From NCBI GenBank assembly GCA_965199175.1, contig OZ240684.1, positions 248,001-312,000 on the forward strand: DNA of 64,000 bases. The letters run 5' to 3'. The notes under the pieces were generated by a model that was given only the letters and a program-made list of their open reading frames with translations, was not told the DNA's origin and did not search any database. Position numbers and translations under genes: made by a program. This document shows, piece by piece, positions 15,154-24,379 of this stretch. Each line of letters begins with the position of its first letter. Positions within the stretch are counted from its first letter, which is position 1. This stretch comes from G963923945 sp965199175. Its GTDB lineage: Bacteria > Pseudomonadota > Alphaproteobacteria > G963923945.

Positions 15154-17490
15154 CTAAGCATTGACCCCCGGCTTTTTGTGATCTTCAGCATGTTGCCGGT
15201 CACAGGCCATCAGCAAGGGAGGTAACAACAGAAAATCAACCAATAATGCCGCAGCAATGGTGATTGCACTCATCAAACCCAGGCTTTCATTGATCTCGAA
15301 GGCCGAGAATGACAAAACAATAAAGCCCATAATCAGGATCGCCGATGTTCCGGTCAGGGCTGAACCCACGGTGGAAAATGCGTAGCGTACGGCATCTTCA
15401 GGGTTCGCATGACGCACCCGGCGGGCATGGAGATATTTGGAAAGAAAATGGACCGTATCATCAACCACGATACCCAGAGTTGATGCCGCAACGACCGAAG
15501 AAGCAAGACCAATCTCACCAACAAAAATCGACCACAGCCCGAAGGTGACAGCAGCCGGCGCCAGATTGGGAACCAGGCTGAGAAACCCGATGGTGGCATG
15601 GCGCAAGGCAATGATCAGTGAGAATGAAATCAGCACCAGGGCAAGGCCTGTTCCCACCAACATGGATTGAATGTTGCGCTCGGCAATATAGGCAAACATC
15701 AAAGACGGGCCGGTTGCCAGCCCGGTGGCATCACCAGGCAAATGGTCGTGCAGCCATTGTTCGGATTGAGATTTAAGTTCCCGCATCCGGCTGGTTGTCA
15801 CATTATCCAATGTGGCCATCACCCGGGTGGAGGATTTATCAACATTGATCTGATTGTTCAGATCCAGGCCATAAGGCAGAGACATCTCATAAAGCAATAA
15901 ATACTGGGCCGCCAGATCATGTGATTCAGGCAGACGATACTCAGAAGGGGTATCACCATGCATATTTTTGTTGAGACGTTTGAACACATCCGAAACCGTC
16001 CAGACATGCCGTATATCTGGCTGGGCACGCAGCCATTGGCTGAATGCTTCGACAGTTTTCAGAAAATCAGGATCCGCAACACCGCCGGGCTGGCCGGATT
16101 CAAGGGAAAAATGAAACTGATAAAGACCGGCCATATGATCCATAACGAAATCAGAATCGGCACGAAACTGAATCGAAGGGTCAAAATATTCGACAAAACG
16201 GTCATCAGTGGTTATGCGCGGAATCATGACCGCCAGGGCGATGACCACTATGCTGATCCCGATTAAAAGAAAGCGTTTTCTGGCGATTACAAACCCGGCA
16301 ATCCTTTCCATGGCCCGGTATTGGCTTGTCTGTGTTGCCGAAATGCGTACAGGCAAAACTGCCATGATGGCTGGAAGAAAACTCACGGCATAAATCCAGG
16401 CCGCAATGACCCCGAACGTTGTGATATTTCCCAAATCCCGGAAGGGTGGAGCATCGGAAAAATTCAAACTCAAAAAACCAATGGCAGTGGTCAGGCTGGT
16501 TAGAAAAATCGGATGAAAATTGATTCGCAAACTTTCAGAAATGGCTTCCTCGCGACTTTTCCCGCGCCGCATTTCATCAAACATCGTACTGAGAAAATGA
16601 ATCGAATCGGCAATCGCCAGAGTCAAAATAATGGTCGGGGCACTGGCCGAAGGTGGGCTCAGCATAAAGTCCAGCCATCCGGCCAACCCCATTGCGGTTG
16701 CTGAGGCAAAGCCAACAACCATCAGGGTTGCAAGCGTACCGGAAAAAGAACGCAACCACAGCACCATCACAATCAGCAAGACGCCATACATCAATGGAAA
16801 CAGGAAAGATAAATCCCCCTGACTGGCTTGTGTAAACGCATGATTGAGGGCGGCAAGGCCGGTGATGGCGATCTCAATATCCGGGTAACGGGCCTGGACT
16901 GTATCAACAATCTTGCGGGCTGCGGCGATTGACTGGGTTACTTCGCCCGAAGAGTCACCGGGTAAAGTGAGCACCACATTGATTCCCATCGCCCCACCAT
17001 CGGATGCGATCAGGTGGTTAACCAGCAGTGGCTCGGCCAGGGCGATACGGCGAATTTGTTCAATCCGCTCCGGGGTGAGGCTGGCGGCATCTTTGACCAG
17101 ATCTTCAACCGTTAAATCATCGCCCTGGGCATATGTGTGTTGAAAATTGGTGACTGAATCGACCCGGGTCGTATAGGGAATTTGCCACCCTTCTTCGGTA
17201 ATGCCTGCTGCTGCCTGCAGAATATCCGGGGTAAAAACGTCACCAGTATCAGGGACCAGAACAATCAGAATATTATCTTCTTTGCTATAGATATTCTGAA
17301 TCTCTTCAAAGGCACGTAGCTGTGGATTTTCCTTGCTGAAAAATACCCGGTAATCAGTTGAAAACCCCAAACGTGGGGCCCCGGCTGCCAAAGCAATAGC
17401 AGCAAGCAGGGTAACCATGATCACCGCCCAGCGATAGCGGAGAATCCATTCAGCATAGTGGCTGATGAAGCGGTTATATCCGGAGGTCAT
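15154..17490 (-). CDS. MMPL/RND-family transporter (HAE3 type)
   Basis: The 778-residue inner-membrane protein has the duplicated RND layout: TM1, a large periplasmic loop, TM2-6, then a second half repeating this. Conserved segments are FSTDYRVFFSKENPQLRAFE after TM1, TIILTLAIADSIHFLSTMFDEMRRG in the first half, and the partner TLGIVVDDTVHFLSKYLHARR in the second. It is of the lipid/hydrophobe-exporting MMPL kind rather than the AcrB kind, and no membrane fusion protein is encoded nearby. First gene of the MMPL-SDR-LolA-barrel set. Confidence 0.9.
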   Translation of the reverse strand: MTSGYNRFISHYAEWILRYRWAVIMVTLLAAIALAAGAPRLGFSTDYRVFFSKENPQLRAFEEIQNIYSKEDNILIVLVPDTGDVFTPDILQAAAGITEEGWQIPYTTRVDSVTNFQHTYAQGDDLTVEDLVKDAASLTPERIEQIRRIALAEPLLVNHLIASDGGAMGINVVLTLPGDSSGEVTQSIAAARKIVDTVQARYPDIEIAITGLAALNHAFTQASQGDLSFLFPLMYGVLLIVMVLWLRSFSGTLATLMVVGFASATAMGLAGWLDFMLSPPSASAPTIILTLAIADSIHFLSTMFDEMRRGKSREEAISESLRINFHPIFLTSLTTAIGFLSLNFSDAPPFRDLGNITTFGVIAAWIYAVSFLPAIMAVLPVRISATQTSQYRAMERIAGFVIARKRFLLIGISIVVIALAVMIPRITTDDRFVEYFDPSIQFRADSDFVMDHMAGLYQFHFSLESGQPGGVADPDFLKTVEAFSQWLRAQPDIRHVWTVSDVFKRLNKNMHGDTPSEYRLPESHDLAAQYLLLYEMSLPYGLDLNNQINVDKSSTRVMATLDNVTTSRMRELKSQSEQWLHDHLPGDATGLATGPSLMFAYIAERNIQSMLVGTGLALVLISFSLIIALRHATIGFLSLVPNLAPAAVTFGLWSIFVGEIGLASSVVAASTLGIVVDDTVHFLSKYLHARRVRHANPEDAVRYAFSTVGSALTGTSAILIMGFIVLSFSAFEINESLGLMSAITIAAALLVDFLLLPPLLMACDRQHAEDHKKPGVNA

Positions 17491-17601
17491 CAGTGTCAGT
17501 CAAACCAGACATAATATTCAAATTGGGTACAGTACTGTTAATATCTACCAATCATCATAATATCTACAATTATCATGCTAAGACACAGAATTGCAAAATA
17601 C

Positions 17602-17633
17602 TAAGACATGTGAACCATAAGACATATGAACCA
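17602..17633. repeat. 16-bp tandem duplication
   Basis: taagacatgtgaacca at 17602-17617 and taagacatatgaacca at 17618-17633, in the spacer between the Ndh-2 stop and the MMPL start. Confidence 0.8.
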
Positions 17634-17655
17634 TAACGTATGTACTCCTGTGAAT

Positions 17656-19323
17656 CTATTTCCCGGATTGCTTATCAGTTGGCTGAGTAATGCTTTCCGG
17701 GCGCAAAGCAGCGGGAAAATTCCGTGTGATATAGTCCCGGAAATAGCTTTCGAGGAAGGGAAAGCCCTGTGCAAAGCGTAAGAAATCATCGCGCTCCAGA
17801 ACCATGCACAGAGAGTCTTGCCTGGCGGTTACATGGCCGGTGGTCAGAGACGGATCAAAAATGACTCGTTCGCCGAAATGATCCCCTTTTTTCAGGACTT
17901 TATGAAAAATTTTGCCACTCCCCGGATTTTTAATCCGCAGATCAAATGACCCTTCGAGAATGGTATAAAATCCTTCCGTGATCATGCCGGGTCGTAAGAC
18001 CTGGTCCCCTTTAACGAAACGGACATAGCTGGCGGCCGGACGACGCCATTGTTCTAATTGAACCGCCCGGCGCGGCAGAAAATGATCCATCAGCCAACTC
18101 GACATGAGACGTAATTTGGCACTGATCCCGGGCAGTAACCCCAGATACAACAGCCGCCACAAAAACCAGGCCAGGGTTCCTGATAACTGCAGACCAAAAA
18201 CCGAGGCCACCCCGGTATGCCGGCCGATTGAGGCCAGAGCTCCATGCGGACGAAACGAAAACGGGCGCGGCGGATTGCCATTGATAACAGCAATGATGTT
18301 ATCGGCAACATGCCGGCCCTGGCGGGTTGCAAATTGTGCAGTCGGCTGTGCGTATTCTATATCACTTTCTATATCGCTGCCTCTTTGAGGATCCAGCGGG
18401 ATCAGGGCAGCATCGCCAATCGCCCAGACATTTTGCAAACCCGGGACCCGCATCATTGGGTCGGTTTTGATGCGTCCCCATTGCATATTCAGGCCAAGCC
18501 CCTCAACAAAAGGGGAGGGACCAGCCCCAATCGTCGAGATGATGGTGGCGGTTTTGATACGTTGTCCCCCGGCCAGATGCACCCCGTAGGCAGAAGCCGA
18601 TTCGATGCGGGTGTTCAAACGGATATCAATCAGGCGTTTTGCCAACCGGGTATGGGTGAAATGGGCCAGTTTTTCCGGCAATTCTCCCAGGATACGGTTG
18701 GCATATTCGATCAGGATGATGCGAATATCCTGCCGGTTGATATTGGGATAAAAACGTAGCAATCCACCAATCATATGTTCAATTTCGCCGGTGGTTTCTA
18801 CCCCTGAAAAGCCACCCCCTACCGTGACATAAGTCAATAATTGTCGCTTTAATTCTAAATCAGAGGTCACATCAGCTTGTTCTAAAGTAGCGATGATATG
18901 ATTACGCAGGCGATAGGCATCGGCCAGAGTTTTCATTCCCAGGCTGTGTTCTGCCAGCCCCGGAAAGCGTGAAAGATGAGAAATCTGACCCGGTGCCAAA
19001 ACAAGATGATCAAAAGGGATATGGGCGATGATTCTCTGCATGGTGTCGATGGTTTCGGCCGTACGGGTCGTAAAATTGATCGATCGCACCTGGGCATGAC
19101 GGATCGTGACCCCGGGCAAAAGAAAGCGGAGCGGTGAAACCGCATCCGGTGGGGCAATGACTCCGGCTGCCGCTTCGGGAAGCAGTGGCTGGAAAACAAA
19201 ATAATTATTGGCATTGATGAGTTCAGTCTCAAACCGATCATCAGAAGTCTGGCTGAGTTTTTTGGCCGCATACAAACCAGCAAAGCCGCCGCCAACAATC
19301 AGGACCCGTTTCTTTTTGGCCAT
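17656..19323 (-). CDS. ndh: Type II NADH dehydrogenase fused to a CNB-like domain
   Basis: Non-proton-pumping NADH:quinone oxidoreductase. Residues 1 to about 420 carry the FAD motif VLIVGGGFAGLYAAKKL, the NADH motif YVTVGGGFSGVETTGEI and VWAIGDAALIP, with a hydrophobic patch (FLWRLLYLGLLPG) near the end for membrane contact. Residues about 430-540 form a cyclic-nucleotide-binding-like beta-roll (MITEGFYTILEGSFDLRI, then KKGDHFGERVIFD). The phosphate-binding Arg expected after FGE is missing (TTGHVTA instead of RxAxVxA), so cAMP binding is doubtful. Fusions of this kind are known in some proteobacteria. A long hairpin precedes the gene. Confidence 0.9.
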   Translation of the reverse strand: MAKKKRVLIVGGGFAGLYAAKKLSQTSDDRFETELINANNYFVFQPLLPEAAAGVIAPPDAVSPLRFLLPGVTIRHAQVRSINFTTRTAETIDTMQRIIAHIPFDHLVLAPGQISHLSRFPGLAEHSLGMKTLADAYRLRNHIIATLEQADVTSDLELKRQLLTYVTVGGGFSGVETTGEIEHMIGGLLRFYPNINRQDIRIILIEYANRILGELPEKLAHFTHTRLAKRLIDIRLNTRIESASAYGVHLAGGQRIKTATIISTIGAGPSPFVEGLGLNMQWGRIKTDPMMRVPGLQNVWAIGDAALIPLDPQRGSDIESDIEYAQPTAQFATRQGRHVADNIIAVINGNPPRPFSFRPHGALASIGRHTGVASVFGLQLSGTLAWFLWRLLYLGLLPGISAKLRLMSSWLMDHFLPRRAVQLEQWRRPAASYVRFVKGDQVLRPGMITEGFYTILEGSFDLRIKNPGSGKIFHKVLKKGDHFGERVIFDPSLTTGHVTARQDSLCMVLERDDFLRFAQGFPFLESYFRDYITRNFPAALRPESITQPTDKQSGK

Positions 19324-19372
19324 GATGGAGTGCTCTTAAAAAAAGTATTGAAAAATGGGAATCGAAGATAAA

Positions 19373-19419
19373 GAAACGCTCAAGGTCACAAAAAGCAATT
19401 TCTGACCGGAGAGCGTTTC
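19373..19419. promoter_or_regulatory. Long hairpin between rhlE and ndh
   Basis: Perfect 9-bp arms GAAACGCTC (19373-19381) and GAGCGTTTC (19411-19419) enclose a second 5-bp stem GGTCA/TGACC (19384-19388 and 19403-19407) around a 14-base loop. On the minus strand it is followed by TTTATC. It lies 50 bases upstream of the ndh start and 126 bases beyond the rhlE stop, so it may be an rhlE terminator or an ndh leader structure. Confidence 0.6.
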
Positions 19420-19480
19420 CATCTCCTGGTCATAAAAAATTTATCTTAAAAAATCACCAAAAATCAAACATCACCAAAAA

Positions 19481-19516
19481 TTATGCAGTCGCGAAAAATT
19501 ATGCAGTCGCGAAAAA
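19481..19516. repeat. 18-bp exact tandem duplication
   Basis: ttatgcagtcgcgaaaaa at 19481-19498 and 19499-19516, just downstream of the rhlE stop codon (19545) on the minus strand. Confidence 0.9.
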
Positions 19517-19544
19517 GCCTGTCGGCGATTTTTTTGGCAACCGA

Positions 19545-21038
19545 TCATTTTTCTTTGACTTTCTTTGGGCAGATTTCGGACAGATTTGGAATGTCCCGGG
19601 CCAGAAAATCCGGGAGATGATCCCCCATCCCAACCGGAGTTGCGGCAACGGGCGTTTCTTTTTGGTCAGATGATGGGGCCAGTTTTGGATCATTCTTTTT
19701 GGGGGTGGATTTTCTTTTTTCCCCTTTGCGTTTGAGGCCATTGCTGTTTGTTTTCTTCTCTGCAGCTGCTTCCTGAGATGGATGGTTGTCTGAGCGTTGA
19801 TGTCTGTTCTTTTGGTTTTGTGTGCGGTTGCGTCTCCGGGGTTGTTTTTTCGGGCCATTTGGGGAGTCTGAAGAATCAGCGTGAGAATCAGCCCGGGTTT
19901 CATCAAATTCTATTGTTGTAAAACCGGGCAGGGTAATCACATCGATATTTTTTCCCAGCATCTGGTTGATCAGATCGACAGCTTTATAATCTTCGGGAGT
20001 TGCCAGCGTGAAGGCATAACCAGTGCTTCCGGCCCGACCAGTGCGGCCGATACGGTGAATATAATCCTCTGGATTATGGGGAACATCATAATTAAAGACA
20101 TGCGAAATTTCGCGCACATCAATGCCGCGGGCTGCAACATCGCTGGCAATCAGCAGCTTTATTTCCCCGGCCCGGAACCCGTTCAGGGTTTCTTCACGGC
20201 GGGGCTGGGACATATCGCCATGCATTTCACAGACATCGATTCCGTCTTTTTTCAGTTCCCGGGTCAGGCTGCTGATATCTTTTTTGCGGTTACAAAAAAC
20301 GATTGCCCGATCAATATCCTGTTGCTGAATGAGAACCCGTAAGGCTGCCGATTTTCGGCGGGGACCGACCACGGTAAGGCTATGATTGACTGTGACCGCA
20401 GCAGTTGAGGGTCGGCTGATTGTGATTTCCCGGGGCTGGTTCAGGAATGCGTCAGCCAAACGACGAATTTCAGTTGGCATGGTGGCTGAGAACAGCAATG
20501 TTTGCCGGCGCACCGGCATCAGAGAAACAATTTTCTCAACATCAGGAATAAAACCCATATCAAGCATACGGTCCGCTTCGTCAATGACCAGATACCGGGT
20601 ATCATTCAACAAAATTTTGCCACGCTCGAATAAATCCAGCAATCGCCCGGGTGTTGCAATCAGGGCATCGACACCACGCTCTAAAAGACGCTCCTGGTCA
20701 GCAAAGCCCCGTCCACCGATGAGCACCACTTTGCTCAAAGAGTGAAATTTTCCATATTTATCGAAATTATCAGCGACCTGGGTGGCCAGTTCACGGGTTG
20801 GCTCAAGAATGAGTGCCCGCGGCATACGCGCTTTGGCGGTACCCTCAGCCAATATATCAAGCATCGGCAGGGTAAAAGAAGCCGTTTTCCCTGTGCCGGT
20901 CTGGGCACATCCCAAAATATCGCATCCCATAAAAACAACCGGGATTGCTTTTTGCTGAATAGGTGTCGGCTGGTTGTATCCAGCTTCGGTCACGGCACGA
21001 AGCAAGCCCGTGCTCAAACCCAGTTGGTCAAACTCCAT
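19545..21038 (-). CDS. rhlE: DEAD-box RNA helicase, RhlE type
   Basis: ATP-dependent RNA helicase of ribosome assembly or RNA decay. All motifs are present in order: Q motif (GYNQPTPIQQKAIP), I AQTGTGKT, Ia PTRELA, Ib TPGRLLD, II DEAD (VIDEADRMLDMGF), III SAT, IV IVFCNRKK, V RGIDV and VI HRIGRTGRAG. A 120-residue basic, low-complexity tail rich in Lys, Arg, Asn and Gln follows the core, as in RhlE proteins. Length 497. No CspA-like gene is adjacent. Confidence 0.92.
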   Translation of the reverse strand: MEFDQLGLSTGLLRAVTEAGYNQPTPIQQKAIPVVFMGCDILGCAQTGTGKTASFTLPMLDILAEGTAKARMPRALILEPTRELATQVADNFDKYGKFHSLSKVVLIGGRGFADQERLLERGVDALIATPGRLLDLFERGKILLNDTRYLVIDEADRMLDMGFIPDVEKIVSLMPVRRQTLLFSATMPTEIRRLADAFLNQPREITISRPSTAAVTVNHSLTVVGPRRKSAALRVLIQQQDIDRAIVFCNRKKDISSLTRELKKDGIDVCEMHGDMSQPRREETLNGFRAGEIKLLIASDVAARGIDVREISHVFNYDVPHNPEDYIHRIGRTGRAGSTGYAFTLATPEDYKAVDLINQMLGKNIDVITLPGFTTIEFDETRADSHADSSDSPNGPKKQPRRRNRTQNQKNRHQRSDNHPSQEAAAEKKTNSNGLKRKGEKRKSTPKKNDPKLAPSSDQKETPVAATPVGMGDHLPDFLARDIPNLSEICPKKVKEK

Positions 21039-21397
21039 ATGAAACCAAAATAATCAACGTCAGAAAACCATCATAACAGTAAAGATGACAGGAATGATAA
21101 AAGGAACGTTTTCAATAAACATCAACGTTCGTAATTTTGTTTATTTTAACAATCTTATCTATTTTAACAATCTTATTCACTTTATCTAAAAATCTTATTC
21201 ACTTTATCTAAAAAATCTTATTCGCTTTATCAATCTTATTCGCTTTATCAATCTTATTCACTTTATAAGGTCTTGTTTCACCAGGACATGTTACTATGAT
21301 AGAGTGCATATAGTGATCGTAAACTCATATAGTGATCGTAAACTCATATAGTGATCGTAAACTCATATAGTGATCGTAAACTTAAGTATCGGTATCC
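21039..21397. other. AT-rich spacer with two repeat arrays
   Basis: Divergent spacer between rhlE (-) and the isochorismatase-like gene (+), so both promoters should lie here. From about 21141 to 21267 it holds degenerate tandem units of 18-22 bp built on tcttattcactttatc and attttaacaatcttat. A separate 19-bp array follows at 21307. No gene is seen. Confidence 0.7.
21307..21382. repeat. 19-bp perfect tandem repeat, four copies
   Basis: catatagtgatcgtaaact at 21307-21325, 21326-21344, 21345-21363 and 21364-21382, all identical. It ends 15 bases before the start of the isochorismatase-like gene. Each unit contains TATAGT, which resembles a -10 element, so copy number could influence transcription; that is speculation. 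Confidence 0.95.
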
Positions 21398-21931
21398 ATG
21401 CTTCTTGACGTTACCCGCTCCTGTCTCCTGGTTGTTGATATGCAGGAGAAATTGCTTGCGACCATGTTCTCGCGTCAACGGCTGGTGGATAATTGTCGGC
21501 GTCTGATTGACGGGGCTGGTTTATTGAATGTGCCGGTTGTTTCTTCGGAACAATACCCCAAAGGGCTGGGCCCGACAGAACCTGAACTGAACATTCCTGA
21601 CCCGCCGGTTTCTAAGATGACGTTTTCTTGTGCTGGTGTGCCTGATTATATGTCTCGTCTGATTGCCCATGGCCGATCCTCGATGGTGATCACGGGGATT
21701 GAAGCCCATGTCTGTGTGTTGCAAACCGCCTTTGACCTAAAAGAGGCCGGCTATGAGTGTGCTGTGGTCTCTGATGCGGTGTCGTCTCGTTCGGCGCGCA
21801 ATCATCGTCTGGCCTGTGCACGTATGCGTGACGATGGGATTGATATCGTCACCACTGAGATGGTTCTGTTTGAATGGCTCCGTACAGCCGAAAATCCGGC
21901 CTTTAAGAAAATTTCGGCTTTGGTCAGATAA
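21398..21931 (+). CDS. Isochorismatase-family cysteine hydrolase
   Basis: The 177-residue cytoplasmic hydrolase has the family triad: Asp14 in CLLVVDMQ, Lys73 in VSKMTFSC and Cys106 in GIEAHVCVLQTA. The AHV-C loop resembles the YcaC/nicotinamidase-like ISOC proteins of unknown substrate rather than siderophore isochorismatase, which normally has an ArCP domain or ent neighbours. No obvious Shine-Dalgarno lies between the repeat array and ATG 21398, but the N-terminus MLLDVTRSCLLVVDMQ fits the family well. Confidence 0.87.
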   Translation: MLLDVTRSCLLVVDMQEKLLATMFSRQRLVDNCRRLIDGAGLLNVPVVSSEQYPKGLGPTEPELNIPDPPVSKMTFSCAGVPDYMSRLIAHGRSSMVITGIEAHVCVLQTAFDLKEAGYECAVVSDAVSSRSARNHRLACARMRDDGIDIVTTEMVLFEWLRTAENPAFKKISALVR

Positions 21932-21989
21932 CGTGTTGGTCAGATAATATACAGATCAGATCAATCAGCCAACCGGACTTTCGTTTACG

Positions 21990-23240
21990 TTAGCTGCTGA
22001 GCTTGGCCATGAAGGTATCGACGTTTTCGCTCAGGCTGGCCGATTGCTCGGTGAGCTGACCAGAAGCTGCCAGCATTTGAGAGGCAGCCTTACCAGCCTC
22101 ACCAGCAGTTTGATTGACTTTTTGAATCCGCTCACCAACTTCTGCCGAGGCTTGTGATGTATCATGAATCGAACGATTGATTTCTGCGGTGGCGGCTGAT
22201 TGTTCCTCAATGGCTGCTGAGATTGCTGTTGAGGTCTCGCTGATTTTGGCGATCACTTCGGTGATATCCTGAATGGCGGTGACCGATTGACGGGTGGCCT
22301 GCTGAATGGCCCCGATCTGGGTCGATATCTCTTCGGTTGCCTTGGCGGTCTGGCTGGCCAACTCCTTGACTTCGCCGGCGACCACGGCAAAGCCCTTTCC
22401 GGCTTCGCCGGCCCGGGCCGCCTCAATGGTGGCATTCAACGCCAGTAAATTGGTTTGTTCGGCGATATCGGTGATGAATTTGACCACCTCACCGATTTTG
22501 TTGGCTGTTTCAGCCAGACCCCGCACGGTGGTATTGGTGTTATCAACCTTGTGCGTGGCTTCCTGGGAGATGGTGGTTGCTGAGGCGACTTGCTGGCTGA
22601 TCTCATTGATTGAGCTGGTAAGTTGCTCGGCGGCTGTTGCCACAGTTGACAGATTGGTTGCTGAGACATCGGCTGCCTCGGCCATGGCTGAGGATTCGGT
22701 GCCGGTATGCTCGGCGATATCTGATACGCTGCGGGCACTGGTCTCGACTTGGGTGGCTGCTGAGGAAAGGGCTTCGGCTACTGATTTTACCTGGCTATCG
22801 AAATCGGTGATCATGCGCATTTTTTCACCGATCATCGTAAATGTGACGATGGCTCCCCGATAGGCATCTTTTTTGTCATGGACCGGCATGATATAAACAT
22901 CCAGGCATTCGTTATCGAAATGGACAACTTCATGAAACGGCAGTCCTCCCTGACTTCCAAGATCAGGTGGTTGGGTTTTGGAATGTGTGAACAGTGCCTC
23001 AATCTTATGGCCGAGAATCTGGCAAACCGGTGTTGGCAGGAATTGCTCAATGACTTTGAGCTTACTCCGCGCGTAATTATTCATATAATCAGCGGTGAAT
23101 TCTTCCTCGGCATTGTACCAGATAACGCCGACCGGCAGATGGTCGACCATCATCATCGCTGATTCAAACCAGCTTTCCCGTTGAATGATTTTTTGGTAGT
23201 ATTGTTTCGATTGATCTTCCTGTTTAAAACCCCACATCAT
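21990..23240 (-). CDS. Soluble PAS-containing methyl-accepting chemotaxis protein
   Basis: Chemoreceptor without membrane segments. A PAS-like sensor (about residues 25-145, beginning WFESAMMMVDHLPVGVIWYNAEEEF) is followed by a coiled-coil signalling domain with the hairpin tip EQTNLLALNATIEAARAGE and flanking helices rich in Ala, Ser and Thr. The frame extends to 23429, but ATG 23240 has GAGG six bases upstream and starts the conserved part (MMWGFKQEDQSKQYYQKIIQRE), giving 416 residues. No CheR-tethering pentapeptide is visible. No che genes are nearby. Likely cytoplasmic energy- or metabolite-sensing taxis. Confidence 0.88.
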   Translation of the reverse strand: MMWGFKQEDQSKQYYQKIIQRESWFESAMMMVDHLPVGVIWYNAEEEFTADYMNNYARSKLKVIEQFLPTPVCQILGHKIEALFTHSKTQPPDLGSQGGLPFHEVVHFDNECLDVYIMPVHDKKDAYRGAIVTFTMIGEKMRMITDFDSQVKSVAEALSSAATQVETSARSVSDIAEHTGTESSAMAEAADVSATNLSTVATAAEQLTSSINEISQQVASATTISQEATHKVDNTNTTVRGLAETANKIGEVVKFITDIAEQTNLLALNATIEAARAGEAGKGFAVVAGEVKELASQTAKATEEISTQIGAIQQATRQSVTAIQDITEVIAKISETSTAISAAIEEQSAATAEINRSIHDTSQASAEVGERIQKVNQTAGEAGKAASQMLAASGQLTEQSASLSENVDTFMAKLSS

Positions 23241-23827
23241 AAGAGCCTCATTAAAGTTGTGATGGCGCGGATCCGTTATATTTTCACTATATTTAACTAT
23301 ATTGTACTGGTATTTTCTGGTCACGGTGTTTTGGTTTTGTACAATGTCACTGATATCTCCAGACCAGACATAATTATTTCCAGACATATTATTGATTGCC
23401 TTATTGATTGCCAGGGTGATGGAAGACACCCAATAAGGTAACTGTTAATAAGGCAACTGTGTTCAGATCGTTGTATTTCCGGAAACATCAATTTTTTTGA
23501 TTTGTTTCTTATTTGATTTATTTCTCACTGGTGATTGTGTCCGGTGATTGTGTCCGGGGCCAGACAACCACAGGCAGCAGTGAAGCAGAAGAATCAAGGC
23601 ACGATAAAATTATACTCTGTCTTAACAAAACTATACTCTGTCTTAACTCTATCTTAACTCTATCTTAACAAAAACTATACTCTATCTTAACGAGTATGCG
23701 CTATTTTAACGTGCCGTACAAGCACAGCCTGTTGGTTGATCACAGACAGAGTATCAGCTGATACAGCCGGTTGCTTTCCGGCATATTGTGCCGCATTGAC
23801 CGGTTTATTTTACGGATGCTGGCCTGG
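23241..23827. other. Repeat-rich spacer
   Basis: No gene is supported. It contains a 13-bp duplication (ggtgattgtgtcc, about 23529-23555), an array built on tatactctgtcttaac and ctctatcttaac (about 23610-23692), and a perfect 14-bp palindrome GTATCAGCTGATAC at 23751-23764, 64 bases beyond the end of the nuclease gene. Confidence 0.6.
23610..23692. repeat. Degenerate tandem array (12-21 bp units)
   Basis: Repeated words ctatactctgtcttaacaaa, ctctatcttaa and actatactctatcttaac follow one another with variable spacing. It has the same style as the other spacer arrays in this window. Confidence 0.75.
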
Positions 23828-24379
23828 TTATTGGGTGGCATTCCGTTTGCTGTGTCGCCATACCCAGGGGGGATCGCATGAACCGGTCCAGATTCCCAGA
23901 TGCTTTTCCCGTGCAAAGGCCTCGTCATGGGCGTAGTATCCTTTTGAATGGCGCGGGCTATCGAAGGCCCAACCATTGCTTACGAGAATTTTGCCTAAAT
24001 CAACGCCGTTCAACCAGCAGCGCGCGACCACGCGATGATGGCTCTGCTGTCTGGTATCAAAACATGTGACTGATTGATCCTTGAGCATGATCCGCAAAGC
24101 CTGGGTTGCCGATTGTCCGGCCATCCATTTTTCACCCTTCTTGCGGCATTCTTGATTCCATTCAGGGGCATCAATCCCGTCAAGCCGGATATTCCGGCCG
24201 TTAATGATCAGGCTATCGGCATCAACAACCTGTGCCGGACCGCGTATTTCCCAGGTTGAGGAGAGGGAAGGAAGAAAGGTCAGACAGCAACAGAATATAA
24301 AAACCGGAACCACCGGGAATGGTGCAATGAGATATCCCCGGCCGGTTTGTTTTTGATGTTTTGCTGGTCGCTTAGCCAT
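23828..24379 (-). CDS. Secreted or membrane-anchored thermonuclease-like nuclease
   Basis: Staphylococcal nuclease-fold protein. With ATG at 24379 it has 183 residues: basic N-terminus, a hydrophobic segment (FPVVPVFIFCCCLTFLP) serving as signal or anchor, then the SNase domain. The active-site stretch IRLDGIDAPEW provides the first Arg and the Asp/Glu, and RVVARC the second Arg. A C-terminal GIWTGSC and WRHSKRN tail are common in proteobacterial homologues. The longer open frame to 24613 reads through a 14-bp repeat array and is not credible as protein. Confidence 0.85.
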   Translation of the reverse strand: MAKRPAKHQKQTGRGYLIAPFPVVPVFIFCCCLTFLPSLSSTWEIRGPAQVVDADSLIINGRNIRLDGIDAPEWNQECRKKGEKWMAGQSATQALRIMLKDQSVTCFDTRQQSHHRVVARCWLNGVDLGKILVSNGWAFDSPRHSKGYYAHDEAFAREKHLGIWTGSCDPPWVWRHSKRNATQ

